A stretch of 64,000 nucleotides of DNA from Muribaculum sp. Lineage in GTDB: Bacteria; Bacteroidota; Bacteroidia; Bacteroidales; Muribaculaceae. The position numbers and the translations under genes are program-made. Where the stretch lies: the NCBI GenBank assembly GCA_023666965.1, contig JAMPAZ010000001.1, positions 165,223 to 229,222 of the forward strand, given 5' to 3'. This document shows, piece by piece, positions 33,913-43,194 of this stretch. The notes beneath the pieces are model-generated. The model was not told where the DNA came from and did not search any database. It saw only the letters and a list, made by a program, of their open reading frames with translations. Every line of letters starts with the position of its first letter. Position 1 is the stretch's first letter.

Positions 33913-35676
33913 TTAATTCACTGGTACACAATATTCAATGTCACTCAAACCGGAATCTTGAACACGAGCATTAGGCTCAAGACCGGCAGAAAGAACTTCA
34001 GTAGGAATCTGAATGGCCTTACGAGGATCCATCATGGTCAAAGTTTCGACACGATCTTTTCCAATTTTGTGAGTTATCTCAAGACCAAAACGCTTAATGT
34101 CGAACCAACGCATGCCGGTATGGATAGTCTCGATACGGCGGAAGTGCTGAATACATTGAAGCATCGGCTCTATATCGGAAGTGACTGAATAGTCAGCAGA
34201 CGGACATACTTCATCGAGATGGATGGGCTTAACTATTCCAAACAAATAATCATCACTACCACTGGCGCGTGCATCACTCTCATAAAAATCATTAATGGAA
34301 GCAATTGTTAGAGCAGTGTAATAATCGCGCCCGGACAGATGTGAGGGGGAACCATGGTGAGATTCTTCCCAAATAACCAAATCATCGAGGCAACCTTGTG
34401 TATCACCAAGGAATAGGCGAGCCTCAGCTCGGGTCAGAAGAGTTTCTTCACCGTTGAACTCAGAGCGGGTAATATGGGCATAACCGGTTTGGGCTATTTT
34501 GTTGGTAATTTCAAACTGTTCTGCAGTAGTTCCTGCAAAATATGTACCGTATTCCGACTTACCGTTAGTGCCACATGCACCATTAAAACAAGGATTCATT
34601 GAGAAAGTCTCACCCTTACCACTTGATGAAATATATTTATAGTTTTCCCAAGTCGGGCCGGGGCCTTGAACCGTAGCTCGTTTAGCTTCGCGATTACATG
34701 CATAACGGCGACTTCCATAGTAACGACGCATAGCAACTGAATATGTCGCAATCAGCATAAAGTTACGGGGTTTATCGATATTATTGGCAAACTTACCGAA
34801 ATCACTGATATAATAGAATTGGTCAAGATTTTGCCATATAGTATTCATATACTGCGAAGCATCCACACCGTCGCCTCCAAGAGCCATGTTGGCATAGTCA
34901 TACGCTTTCTGATAGTCACGTTTAAAGAGGTAGAAGCGAGCGGCGAAAGCATTGGCGGCCTGAGCATTGAAATGGTACTTAGGAATCTCATAGATACCGT
35001 TATTAATCAACGGAAGTCCTGCATTCAAATCGGCTTCAATTTTATCATAAACATCTGCAAGATTGCCACGCTCGTAGTGAGGCTTAACAGTGGTCTCAGG
35101 CTTGGTCATGTATGGGATGCCAAGCAAACTCTTGCTCAACTCCGGGCCGCGATAAGCCTCGCAGAAAATGTTAGCAAGGATAAAGTGGTCGTATGCACGG
35201 AGAACAAGCGCTTCACCCTTCAATGGAGTCAACATGTCATAATTAGCGACATTCTCCTTTTCAGCGTCGGTGAGAGCCTCAAATTCTGCAATTTTTTCGA
35301 GAACTGCATTACAAGCAGCTATTGAAGCATAGTAGGCCTCCCAGGTTCCCGAAGGAGAATCGTCGTCAGTACTTGACTTTACATCCTCCCAGGCATAGAG
35401 TTCGTCATCACCTCTATCGTAAGGAGCAAGATTATAGCGCATACCATCTTTATCGGGCGAATTGTTGTCGACAACATTGTCTGAAGACAATTCGCAAACG
35501 ACTGCATAATTGTAGTTTGGATATGCCGTGTTCATCAAAAGGCGAAGACTCTCCACAGAGGTAAGCTCAACGCGGTTGTCAGGCATCGTGTCAAGGAAAC
35601 TGTCCACACAGGCAGTCAAGCCCATAGTGGCGAGAACCGCCGACCCTAATATAATTGATTTCAATTTCATATTCAT
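33913..35676 (-). CDS. SusD/RagB-family nutrient-binding lipoprotein (locus 3)
   Basis: Binding partner of the SusC encoded upstream. 587 residues; the ATG at 35670 is an alternative start. Lipobox GLTAC, then VDSFLDTMPDNRVELTSVESLRLLMNTAYP typical of RagB-like SusDs. LKGEALVLRAYDHFILANIFCEAYRG, NAFAARFYLFKRDYQKAYDYANMAL and RRIETIHTGMRWFDIKRFGLEI are the family's helical and C-terminal motifs. It overlaps nothing but leaves only 20 nt to the metallohydrolase, so the four downstream genes are probably one message. RagB-type partners of peptidase lipoproteins usually serve peptide uptake; here this is inference. Confidence 0.93.
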   Translation of the reverse strand: MNMKLKSIILGSAVLATMGLTACVDSFLDTMPDNRVELTSVESLRLLMNTAYPNYNYAVVCELSSDNVVDNNSPDKDGMRYNLAPYDRGDDELYAWEDVKSSTDDDSPSGTWEAYYASIAACNAVLEKIAEFEALTDAEKENVANYDMLTPLKGEALVLRAYDHFILANIFCEAYRGPELSKSLLGIPYMTKPETTVKPHYERGNLADVYDKIEADLNAGLPLINNGIYEIPKYHFNAQAANAFAARFYLFKRDYQKAYDYANMALGGDGVDASQYMNTIWQNLDQFYYISDFGKFANNIDKPRNFMLIATYSVAMRRYYGSRRYACNREAKRATVQGPGPTWENYKYISSSGKGETFSMNPCFNGACGTNGKSEYGTYFAGTTAEQFEITNKIAQTGYAHITRSEFNGEETLLTRAEARLFLGDTQGCLDDLVIWEESHHGSPSHLSGRDYYTALTIASINDFYESDARASGSDDYLFGIVKPIHLDEVCPSADYSVTSDIEPMLQCIQHFRRIETIHTGMRWFDIKRFGLEITHKIGKDRVETLTMMDPRKAIQIPTEVLSAGLEPNARVQDSGLSDIEYCVPVN

Positions 35677-35706
35677 TTCAATTTAAAATTCAGTTAAACA
35701 ATGAAT

Positions 35707-38700
35707 TTAGAGTCCGAAACGCAGGGTGAAAGTAAACTGCTTGGGGTTAGGCGAAGCCACACCTCCGGAGTTAAAGAACTCAGGATCCTGACCGTTGAGC
35801 TTCTTATCTGCGTAGATAAGGAAGAGATTGGTAGCCTGAAGTTTCACAGAAGCGTTGTTAATGCGTAGAGCGCGTGTGACGGTACCGGGAAGATCATAAC
35901 TCAAAGATATTTCCTTCATGCGGATGAAGTCACCCTTTGCCACGCGGGCGGTAGAGTAGTTGTATGCATTGTAGGCATACGACAAATAATTGTCGTTGTA
36001 GTACTGACGGCGCGATGCGATGGCCGGAATAGAAGTATGGGCTTCGTCGCCGGAATTGACGAAACGGTTCTTAAATTCCTTCGGCATAGCAGTTAGGTCG
36101 GAATAAGCGGCCTTAAACACGGGGTCAAGACGGAGCTTATTGCCGAAAGCGTATGTCATAAACACGTTCAAGTGGAATCCTTTGTAACGGAATACGTTAC
36201 CGAAACCGCCGGTGTAGGGAGGATCGACCGGACCTTCGTATTTAAGGAAGTCGATATTCTCAAAATCCTGGAAGTTGATGTCGGAGGTCGTCACCTCTCC
36301 CTTTTCGTTTATAATCTGAGGGATACCATATTCGTTCAGACCGACAAACGGGATGGAGAACACAGCACGGTAAGGATAACCCTCGATAGGATAACCTGTA
36401 CCTTGCACGAGGTCAATCACGCGCGAACGCCCCTTAAGGCTCGTAATCTTGGTCTGGTTGTAAGAGAATGTCAAGTCAGTGGTCCAAGAGAAATCACGCT
36501 GTTGAATATTGCGGGTAGAGAGTGTGAATTCAATACCATGCGACTTCATCTCGGCCGTGTTGGCCCATTTACGGTTGACACCGCCGACACCCTCGGTATA
36601 TACATATCCGATAAGGTCGAAGTTGTCACGCTTATACCAGTCAAACTCGAGGTTGATGCGGTTGTTGAGGAAACCGAGGTCGACACCGACGTCAAACTCA
36701 TGCTTCTTCTCATAGGTCAGCTCGCTGTTGGCAAGCTCGCTGAGCATGATACCCTGCTCATAAGCCTCAGTATCCTGACGCCAAGGACGGGTAGGCATAT
36801 AAATTGCAGTGGCGTTAGAAACGTAAGAGGGACCTGCATCGGCAGTAAGAGAGTAAGATGCGCGGAGCTTGGCAGTAGAGAGTACAGGATTCTGGAACCA
36901 AGACTCTTCGTCGACTGTCCATGCACCTGAAACGTTCCACGTCGGCAACCAGCGAGACTGACGCGACTTACCGAGTTTATTGGTACCTTCATAACGCAAA
37001 GTACCGGTCAAGGTATAGCGTGCGTCGTAAGAGTAGGTTGCAGTACCGAAGAACGCGGCCGAACGGCTATGAAGCAACTCTTCAGTAAAGTAATATGCAT
37101 TTTCTTCCGACATCTGCTTAAAGAGCTTCCAATCGGTGAACGGCAGACGACCGTTGTCGTAGCAGATACCCCAACCTTGGAAATTCTCGAAGTGGCGGTC
37201 AACCTTACCAAATTCGGAACCCACCATCACGTTCATAATGTGCGAGCGGTTGAAAGTCTTGTTGTACTGAGCCATTCCACGGAAGTACCATTGGGTCATG
37301 GTGGTCAAATCGTGGTAGTAGATACCACCCTTAGGCAGGACAGACACAGGCAGAGCGTTAGGCTCGTCGGGGTCGGTGTAGAGATAAGGGTTGGAGGCGC
37401 GGATAGTAGCATCCTCGGGGTCTATACCGGCACGATAGGCAAGAGCCTGGTTGGCATTGTCCATTACGTAGTGGTTCTGCTTGGAAGAACTCGTACGGAA
37501 CGAAGCGATACCCGAGAACTCTAGTCCGGTGATCGGACGCCAACTGATGTCGCCCTGGAACTTCATGTCGAGCACAGTAACGTCGATATAGTTGTTTTCC
37601 AACTCGTCGAATATGTTGAAGTCGGCATAGTTGCGGGTCTGCTTGCTGTAGGGGTCAGTTGTGCGCGAAGTGTTCAACGCATAGCTGAACGGGTTGATGT
37701 CGAAGTTACGCGAAACGGCACCTGACACCACGTCGAGTTCTTGGCTCAAAGTTCCGGGAGCCTTCTGCTTACGGTAAGTGTCGGAAGTCGACAGCTTCAC
37801 GCGCAGAGTCTTCGAAAGATTGTATGAAGCGTTGGCATTGAAGGTATAACGCTGTACATTAGAGTCCTTGTACCATCCCGGATCGTCCATGAAGGAGAAC
37901 GAAGTATAGAAGTTACCCTTATCGGTACCTCCGGAGATGCTGACTGCATGGTTCTGCATGATGTTGCTGTTGAACAACAGGTCGAACCAGTCAGTATTGC
38001 GGAACTCAGCCTGCTGCAGGAACGCGTTCTTGGCGGCCGTGGTATTGGCGAGTTTAAAATTACCGGTTGCCGGGTCATAGGTATTGATGGCCTTGTACAT
38101 CTGTCCGTAGATACCTGACGCGGAAGAGTTTGCGAGCGAGGCGATAGAGAGCCATCCTTTTTCTTCCATTTCTTTATATACGCCCATCTGTTCCTGCGAG
38201 TTCATTATGTTGTAGTCGCGGTAGTTGGGCTTAAGGCGGTAAGTAAACTCACCGGTATAGTTAATCTGAGTGGTACCGGCGCGGCCCTGCTTCGTGGTCA
38301 CGACGATCACACCGGCCATCGCGCGCGCACCATATATAGATGTAGCGGAACCGTCTTTAAGAATCTGGAACGACTCGATGTCGTCGGCATTCAAGCCGGC
38401 AACTGCCGAGGCAATAAGAGTAGTCGCATCACCTGACGAGAGGTCGTCTGGCGACATTTCGACTGCATCCTCAAGGATTACGCCGTCGACCACCCAAAGG
38501 GGCTTCGACGCTCCGTAGATTGACGTTGCACCACGCACGCGGATTTTCGGAGCGGTACCGAACGTACCCGACACGTTCTGGACCGACACACCTGCGGCAC
38601 GGCCTTCGAGCGAACGCGAGATGTCGGCAACACCGTTCAGTCGGGCATCCTCCGCTGAAATTTTAGTGGTGGCACCGGTAAACAATCGCTTATCGACGTT

Positions 38701-39030
38701 ACCCATACCGGTCACAACGACTTCACTAAGTTGCTGAGCATTCGATTCCATCACAATCTTAAGAGGCGATGAGCTTACCTTAACCTCGACAGGCTTCATA
38801 CCCACGTACTTGACCTCGAGTATAGACTTAGACGAAGGAACGGAAAGAGTGAATTTACCGTCAATGTCGGTGGCCGCGGCTATGGCTGGCTTGCCCTTAA
38901 CCGAAACCGTCGCCCCGATAAGGGGTTCACCGTCATCCGCGGAAATCACGACTCCCGTAACGCTGGTCTGGGCAAACATCATTATGCTCATGCATAATCC
39001 CATCAATAACAGCATTAATCTTTTTTCCAT
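35707..39030 (-). CDS. SusC/RagA-family TonB-dependent outer-membrane transporter (locus 3)
   Basis: First gene of the minus-strand operon, 1107 residues. Signal peptide about 1-20; carboxypeptidase-regulatory-like domain about 22-95 (TGVVISADDGEPLIGATVSVKG); TonB box LSEVVVTG about 101-108; plug about 110-265 with SLEGRAAGVSVQNVSG, KIRVRGATSIYGASKPLWVVDGVILED and KDGSATSIYGARAMAGVIVVTTKQG; barrel ending FTFTLRFGL. No STN domain. Its codon use is closer to the housekeeping genes than to the AT-rich tail of the operon. Substrate not visible; the adjacent zinc metallohydrolase points to peptides or glycopeptides. Confidence 0.96.
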   Translation of the reverse strand: MEKRLMLLLMGLCMSIMMFAQTSVTGVVISADDGEPLIGATVSVKGKPAIAAATDIDGKFTLSVPSSKSILEVKYVGMKPVEVKVSSSPLKIVMESNAQQLSEVVVTGMGNVDKRLFTGATTKISAEDARLNGVADISRSLEGRAAGVSVQNVSGTFGTAPKIRVRGATSIYGASKPLWVVDGVILEDAVEMSPDDLSSGDATTLIASAVAGLNADDIESFQILKDGSATSIYGARAMAGVIVVTTKQGRAGTTQINYTGEFTYRLKPNYRDYNIMNSQEQMGVYKEMEEKGWLSIASLANSSASGIYGQMYKAINTYDPATGNFKLANTTAAKNAFLQQAEFRNTDWFDLLFNSNIMQNHAVSISGGTDKGNFYTSFSFMDDPGWYKDSNVQRYTFNANASYNLSKTLRVKLSTSDTYRKQKAPGTLSQELDVVSGAVSRNFDINPFSYALNTSRTTDPYSKQTRNYADFNIFDELENNYIDVTVLDMKFQGDISWRPITGLEFSGIASFRTSSSKQNHYVMDNANQALAYRAGIDPEDATIRASNPYLYTDPDEPNALPVSVLPKGGIYYHDLTTMTQWYFRGMAQYNKTFNRSHIMNVMVGSEFGKVDRHFENFQGWGICYDNGRLPFTDWKLFKQMSEENAYYFTEELLHSRSAAFFGTATYSYDARYTLTGTLRYEGTNKLGKSRQSRWLPTWNVSGAWTVDEESWFQNPVLSTAKLRASYSLTADAGPSYVSNATAIYMPTRPWRQDTEAYEQGIMLSELANSELTYEKKHEFDVGVDLGFLNNRINLEFDWYKRDNFDLIGYVYTEGVGGVNRKWANTAEMKSHGIEFTLSTRNIQQRDFSWTTDLTFSYNQTKITSLKGRSRVIDLVQGTGYPIEGYPYRAVFSIPFVGLNEYGIPQIINEKGEVTTSDINFQDFENIDFLKYEGPVDPPYTGGFGNVFRYKGFHLNVFMTYAFGNKLRLDPVFKAAYSDLTAMPKEFKNRFVNSGDEAHTSIPAIASRRQYYNDNYLSYAYNAYNYSTARVAKGDFIRMKEISLSYDLPGTVTRALRINNASVKLQATNLFLIYADKKLNGQDPEFFNSGGVASPNPKQFTFTLRFGL

Positions 39031-39227
39031 AGAATCAATGTGATAATAATATTACTTCTTCTACCGACCCTCAAACAACACATCCGCAAACCGGGTCGAA
39101 CTGGCGTTGCGAATGCCATACAACTTATAAATATGCAACTAAGCATCAGGCAATTAGCCTAAACAAGGTTACAAAAACATCCAACTTTTAACGGCATTTT
39201 GCAATGCTTAAACAAAGTTGAGACTTG

Positions 39228-39333
39228 CAAATATATGCATTTTCTTTCATTCCGCAATACATTCGTCAAGTTTTTAACACAACAAAAATCCTTTTGTCGA
39301 TTGAAAACCTCTGTTGAGTGTCATTTTGACACT
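39228..39333 (-). promoter_or_regulatory. Probable promoter and palindrome upstream of the locus 3 susC
   Basis: Minus-strand TATATTTG (39228-39235) fits the -7 element, with TTG on that strand at 39254-39256, giving a leader of about 190 nt. Further upstream AGTGTCA-TTT-TGACACT (39317-39333) is a perfect 7-bp palindrome that could be an operator. The rest of this 468-bp gap holds no gene; GTGTTAACAC near 39474-39483 is another palindrome. Confidence 0.45.
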
Positions 39334-39498
39334 ATTGAAAAGATTCCAACGCACCGAATTTGTCAAAACTTCACATTTTTATAGTATAAGGATGCAAAAT
39401 ATCAGTGCAGTATGATATAAACGCGGCGTTTGCACACATATTGTGTAAAAATATACATTAAAAATTGAAATAGTGTTAACACGCGCGTTTGGAGCATT

Positions 39499-40365
39499 CT
39501 ACGCCGCACAGACGGCCCAGACACAGAACGACAAGGCGAACAGGAATATGAGCATCGCCGTGGCTCCAAGCATGGGGTTGAGCGCACGCCCCGACTTACG
39601 GTCGATTAACTTCCAAAGTATCAAATGAATAACCCCGTAGGCGTATGCCAAAAGCTGACAGTGGGACAGCACGCCCCACATAAAAATTATACCTAAGAAA
39701 CCGTTGAAAAGGTACAGTGTGGACGCAAACTTGCGCCCAAACACCACGGCAAGCGTATGTTTGCCTACGGAAGCATCATCGTCAGTATCACGATAATTAT
39801 TGACAACCAACACGTTAGCTATCATAAAGCCAAGCCCTACAGACCCCATGGCCACCTCCGGGCTAAAAAAGCCGGCCTGAACGTAATATGTCAGATTGAC
39901 AGGAATAATGCCGAAAAACAGCATAACCGCCACCTCGCCGAGGCAATGGCGCGACAGCGGATAAGGCCCGGCGGAGTATGCGAGCGCACCGGCCGCGATG
40001 AACACGCCGGCAACAAGGAGCCACCATCCGCCCCAATAGATGAGCGAACAGCCGACTGCACATGCAAGCCCGAGCGTCAGAAACGTGGCCCGCTTCATAG
40101 CCTCCGGGGTGATGTCGCCCTCCGTCACGCCTCGCCTCGGACCGTCGCGCCCGACCTTGTCAAGACCGTCGCGATAGTCATAGTATTCGTTGGCAAAATT
40201 CGATGCAATCTGAGCCAACACCGCAAACACAAGGCAAAGGGCCGCCGGGAGGGCACGGAATGTGCCCGACAGAACGTTGTAGCCGACTGCCGCCACCACC
40301 CCGGCCACGCTGACCGGAAGCGTCCGCAGGCGCATCGCCTCAATCCATGGATTAATCATCTTCAA
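39499..40365 (-). CDS. menA: 1,4-dihydroxy-2-naphthoate polyprenyltransferase
   Basis: Integral membrane UbiA-family enzyme attaching the polyprenyl chain in menaquinone synthesis. 288 residues with about eight or nine hydrophobic segments. The two Asp-rich Mg/diphosphate motifs are NEYYDYRDGLD (about 58-69) and NNYRDTDDDASVGKHTLAV (about 188-206). The start overlaps the end of the preceding ATPase gene by 14 nt; the Met two codons in is also possible. Other men genes are not in the window, so it stands apart from the pathway cluster. Confidence 0.9.
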   Translation of the reverse strand: MKMINPWIEAMRLRTLPVSVAGVVAAVGYNVLSGTFRALPAALCLVFAVLAQIASNFANEYYDYRDGLDKVGRDGPRRGVTEGDITPEAMKRATFLTLGLACAVGCSLIYWGGWWLLVAGVFIAAGALAYSAGPYPLSRHCLGEVAVMLFFGIIPVNLTYYVQAGFFSPEVAMGSVGLGFMIANVLVVNNYRDTDDDASVGKHTLAVVFGRKFASTLYLFNGFLGIIFMWGVLSHCQLLAYAYGVIHLILWKLIDRKSGRALNPMLGATAMLIFLFALSFCVWAVCAA

Positions 40366-41965
40366 TCACTTTCATGTCGGGTGCCGGCGCCGATGCCTCA
40401 CTGATGCCGAAACATTTAGTTATGGCCTTCCGAATGCGCTCCGCGTCGGGTCCGTTGTCTTTCAATATGTTGATTACCTCCTCTATATATGCGTTTTTAT
40501 TGGTCAGTCCGCAAAGCGATGCCACGTTCGACCCCGAAAGCATCGACTTCTGATTGTATACGCGAAGCACCGACTGGTAGTCGCCCTCGGCCACGTAACG
40601 GTTAAAGTCGCGACAAAAGTTTTCATACAGTTCGCGGGGTCGTATTTCATATACAATATTGCGGATATGCTCTTCAAGCTTGTTGATGTCGGGAAATCTG
40701 CCGTCGACGCGGTACTCCATCATGCGCTTTACCCGATGGCGAGTGTGCAGGAGTGCCTGCGGGTGGAGATCGGCACGGAATTGCTTCAAAATCGTCCTCT
40801 TCACGCGGTCAAACACGCGGTTTTCGTTATGCCCGTGTCTGCGAGCCACTGCGCGTATCACATCCTCGAGCATCAGGATGTTCTCTATCTCGGCCACATT
40901 GGGGACAAATATCTTCTTGTCGCGCAAATAGCCCACTTCGCTTTCATCGCGACGGTCGCGGTCTACGATCCCGTGGCTGTCGAGGTGATGAAAGTCGGTC
41001 AGGTCGTTAAATGTACGGGTCGCCTCGATGACCTTGTTGCAACTGCCAAGAGAGCGTACTGTGTAGTTAGTGAACACCAAAGGATAAAGCTTTGCATCTA
41101 TCGACCGTTGCGGATCTCCCTCGATAAACAGCACAGGCTTACGGCTCCCGACAAGGGTCATGTATATCTCCTCCGTCATTTCGGAGCCGGGAGGAAGCAC
41201 AGCGTAGTCCCAAGCTCCGGCCGAGGCATCGTAAAATCTCACCCAAACCACTTGGTTGCCGGAGTTCGACGTCAGGAACTCCATTTCATGGGTAGTGTAG
41301 ACCCACGCACAGTCGGGACGCATCATCTCAACCTTATCCCAGATTGCAGCCATAATCGAGGGATGAAGAAACATGCCCGGGCTGTCCACAAACACTACGG
41401 CATCTTTCGGAGCAAACTGAACGGCACCGAAATAGTAAAGCACAGCCTTTTCACCATCAGAAAGGCGCACCGTCGAATACTTGTCGTCGGAAAGTTCCCG
41501 CGAGAATATAAGAGCGCCACGATCGCGAAGCACTTTATTGCCGGGGAACACCTCCTGCCACGACTTGATTACCCTATCGAGCTTGCTTTCGGGAAGTTTG
41601 GCCGGATTGCCCCCTGGATTTTTGGCCTTATACGACAGCAAATTAAGCAATTCTTCATATATAAGCAACGAACAGACCCGCTCGAAGCGGGTGTCAACAT
41701 TGTCCTTCATTAAGGGGGAATTCGACATGCACTCCTTATAAAGCATGTCGATCGAGCCGGGAGCGGAATCCTCGTCACCGCGCTGATACAATGCATTCAG
41801 CGCCGAGATCCTGAATACAGGCACTTTGGCATCCGCCACAAGCCTCTCAGTAAACCGCGACTTGCCGGCCCCGTTTGCACCTATTATAATAGTACGTCGA
41901 CCCGGCAGAAAGTCCATCTTTCCGCGTTTGCCGTCGAGTTTCGGAGGAAGAAGAATCGTAGCCAT
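40352..41965 (-). CDS. ABC-type ATPase with TOPRIM/DUF4435-like C-terminal domain
   Basis: Start ATG 41965 (MATILLPP) preferred; the longer frame starts with TTG. 537 residues. ATPase part: Walker A GANGAGKS (about 30-37), signature-like RLSDGEKAVLYYF, Walker B VVFVDSP followed by FLHPSI, and switch His in VYTTHEMEF. Then VLFIEGD and, about 80 residues on, GIVDRDRRDE, matching the acidic E...DxD pattern of TOPRIM nucleases of the OLD/DUF4435 group, followed by IFVPNVAEIENILM. The last about 150 residues are helical. Such proteins act in DNA repair or phage defence, but no partner system is present here and it is co-transcribed with menA. Function not assigned. Confidence 0.75.
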   Translation of the reverse strand: MATILLPPKLDGKRGKMDFLPGRRTIIIGANGAGKSRFTERLVADAKVPVFRISALNALYQRGDEDSAPGSIDMLYKECMSNSPLMKDNVDTRFERVCSLLIYEELLNLLSYKAKNPGGNPAKLPESKLDRVIKSWQEVFPGNKVLRDRGALIFSRELSDDKYSTVRLSDGEKAVLYYFGAVQFAPKDAVVFVDSPGMFLHPSIMAAIWDKVEMMRPDCAWVYTTHEMEFLTSNSGNQVVWVRFYDASAGAWDYAVLPPGSEMTEEIYMTLVGSRKPVLFIEGDPQRSIDAKLYPLVFTNYTVRSLGSCNKVIEATRTFNDLTDFHHLDSHGIVDRDRRDESEVGYLRDKKIFVPNVAEIENILMLEDVIRAVARRHGHNENRVFDRVKRTILKQFRADLHPQALLHTRHRVKRMMEYRVDGRFPDINKLEEHIRNIVYEIRPRELYENFCRDFNRYVAEGDYQSVLRVYNQKSMLSGSNVASLCGLTNKNAYIEEVINILKDNGPDAERIRKAITKCFGISEASAPAPDMKVIEDD

Positions 41966-42040
41966 AGCCCTCAATAGTTGATTGGTACGTAAAGTTACTA
42001 AAACTTTTTAATACCGCAAGCACTTCAACGGCCACAAGCT

Positions 42041-42958
42041 CTACTTATATACAATATTATATTTCTTCAACATCGCGGTAGGATGATACGACTCTTTGGC
42101 CCTTCGGAGCCCCTCGTCGCCGACATCCTCCTCGCGGTTAATATACCGGATGCCCCCGCGCTTAAAGACCTGCGAGGCAAACAGCATATTGACCATCTCG
42201 CCGGCACCGTTGATGCGGTGATCCATCTTCTCAATATGTACATACAGCGTGTCGCCTATCACCTCTCCTATGGCGAAAGCCACGATTCCATGCTCCGGTG
42301 TAGACAGGACTATTCCTTCAAACGGGAGAATCTCGTAATTGTCAAGCACTCTGAACACCTGGCCACGCTCCACCTCGGCCGTAACGAAAGCACCGTCGAC
42401 CGGCAATTCCATCTGCCTATAGAATTCTTTGACCGACTCGATATTATCTTGAGTCAGGGGTTCGACCTTGTAGCCGGGGTTGGCAAGCATGAACTGGTGG
42501 ATATGGTTGCGCTTCTTATTGTACTTTTTCCCAGGAAGCTCAGCCAGATCAGAAGCCTCGTAAAGATAGTCGGCCCAGTCGGTAAGCTCCTCTATGTCGC
42601 ACGCTCCTAGCATATACAGCTCCGGCAGCCGATCTTCGGGGACAGCCGACAAGACAAGACGCTCCCCCGTGGCCGCGCAATAGTCTTTAATCATTGCCAG
42701 CGACCTCTCCAAGGGCAAGTCGCCGACTGGCAACGAGAATGCCGGCCGAGTCACGTCGTTCTCCGTCACACCCTTAATAAATAATGTATTGTCTACCACC
42801 GCATATTCATATCTGAAATAGTCAGCCCACATCACCAGTCCGGCCAAAGTATAGTCGCAAGTCCGGCTACCGCTCTTTTCAAGCAACGGCCTAATGACCT
42901 TGACCGAATCCAATGTCAAAGGCCGAAAGCGAATCATAGTCAATGTATTCATAATCAT
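42041..42958 (-). CDS. DUF2156 / phosphatidylglycerol lysyltransferase C-terminal domain-like protein
   Basis: Soluble GNAT-fold protein related to the catalytic domain of MprF-type aminoacyl-lipid synthases; activity unknown. The start is uncertain: ATG 42958 or 42952 gives about 305 residues, the longer frame to 42991 is less likely. Motifs: FRPLTLDSVKVIRPLLEKSGSRTCDYTLAGLVMWADYFRYEYAVVDNTLFI at the N-terminus, KKYNKKRNHIHQFMLANPGYKVEPL in the middle and YINREEDVGDEGLRRAKESYHPTAMLKKY at the end, the last being highly typical. It lacks the membrane domain of MprF. Likely promoter and leader lie upstream to 43031. Confidence 0.8.
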   Translation of the reverse strand: MIMNTLTMIRFRPLTLDSVKVIRPLLEKSGSRTCDYTLAGLVMWADYFRYEYAVVDNTLFIKGVTENDVTRPAFSLPVGDLPLERSLAMIKDYCAATGERLVLSAVPEDRLPELYMLGACDIEELTDWADYLYEASDLAELPGKKYNKKRNHIHQFMLANPGYKVEPLTQDNIESVKEFYRQMELPVDGAFVTAEVERGQVFRVLDNYEILPFEGIVLSTPEHGIVAFAIGEVIGDTLYVHIEKMDHRINGAGEMVNMLFASQVFKRGGIRYINREEDVGDEGLRRAKESYHPTAMLKKYNIVYK

Positions 42959-43031
42959 ATTCTTACATTCATCCCTCATTCCGAGGCGCAATTAATAAGC
43001 GAATCTTTATATTAAATAATGCACTTTAATG

Positions 43032-43168
43032 TTGATTTGTTTGAAAAAAATTATGTATCTTTGTCACGATGTCGATTCGGCTCGAAAAACAAAAGCCGTA
43101 AAAACCAATCCGACAATCATTTATAACACAGATACTATCTACTCCGGCTTGTTCCGGAAACGTTTTTA
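43032..43168 (+). promoter_or_regulatory. Promoter followed by a short structured segment
   Basis: TTG (43032-43034) and TATCTTTG (43056-43063) are spaced 21 bp, a near-ideal Bacteroidales promoter. From about 43071 GTCG-ATT-CGGCT pairs with AGCCG...AAT-CCGAC (to 43114), and TCCGG-6 nt-CCGGA (43143-43158) with TTTTT soon after may end a transcript near 43168. It may be a small RNA, or a second start for the RNA that begins at about 43195. Confidence 0.4.
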
Positions 43169-43180
43169 ACCAAACCGACA

Positions 43181-43188
43181 TAATTTTG
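43181..43188 (+). promoter_or_regulatory. Promoter of the 43.2-43.5 kb RNA
   Basis: TAATTTTG matches TAnnTTTG; transcription would begin near 43195. A TTTTT run lies about 15 bp upstream instead of a clear TTTG. Confidence 0.5.
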
Positions 43189-43194
43189 ACATGA

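Noticed and set aside
40352-41965. Complete defence system (Gabija/OLD type)
   Set aside because: Only one ATPase-TOPRIM-like protein, with menA and DUF2156 as neighbours; no second component.
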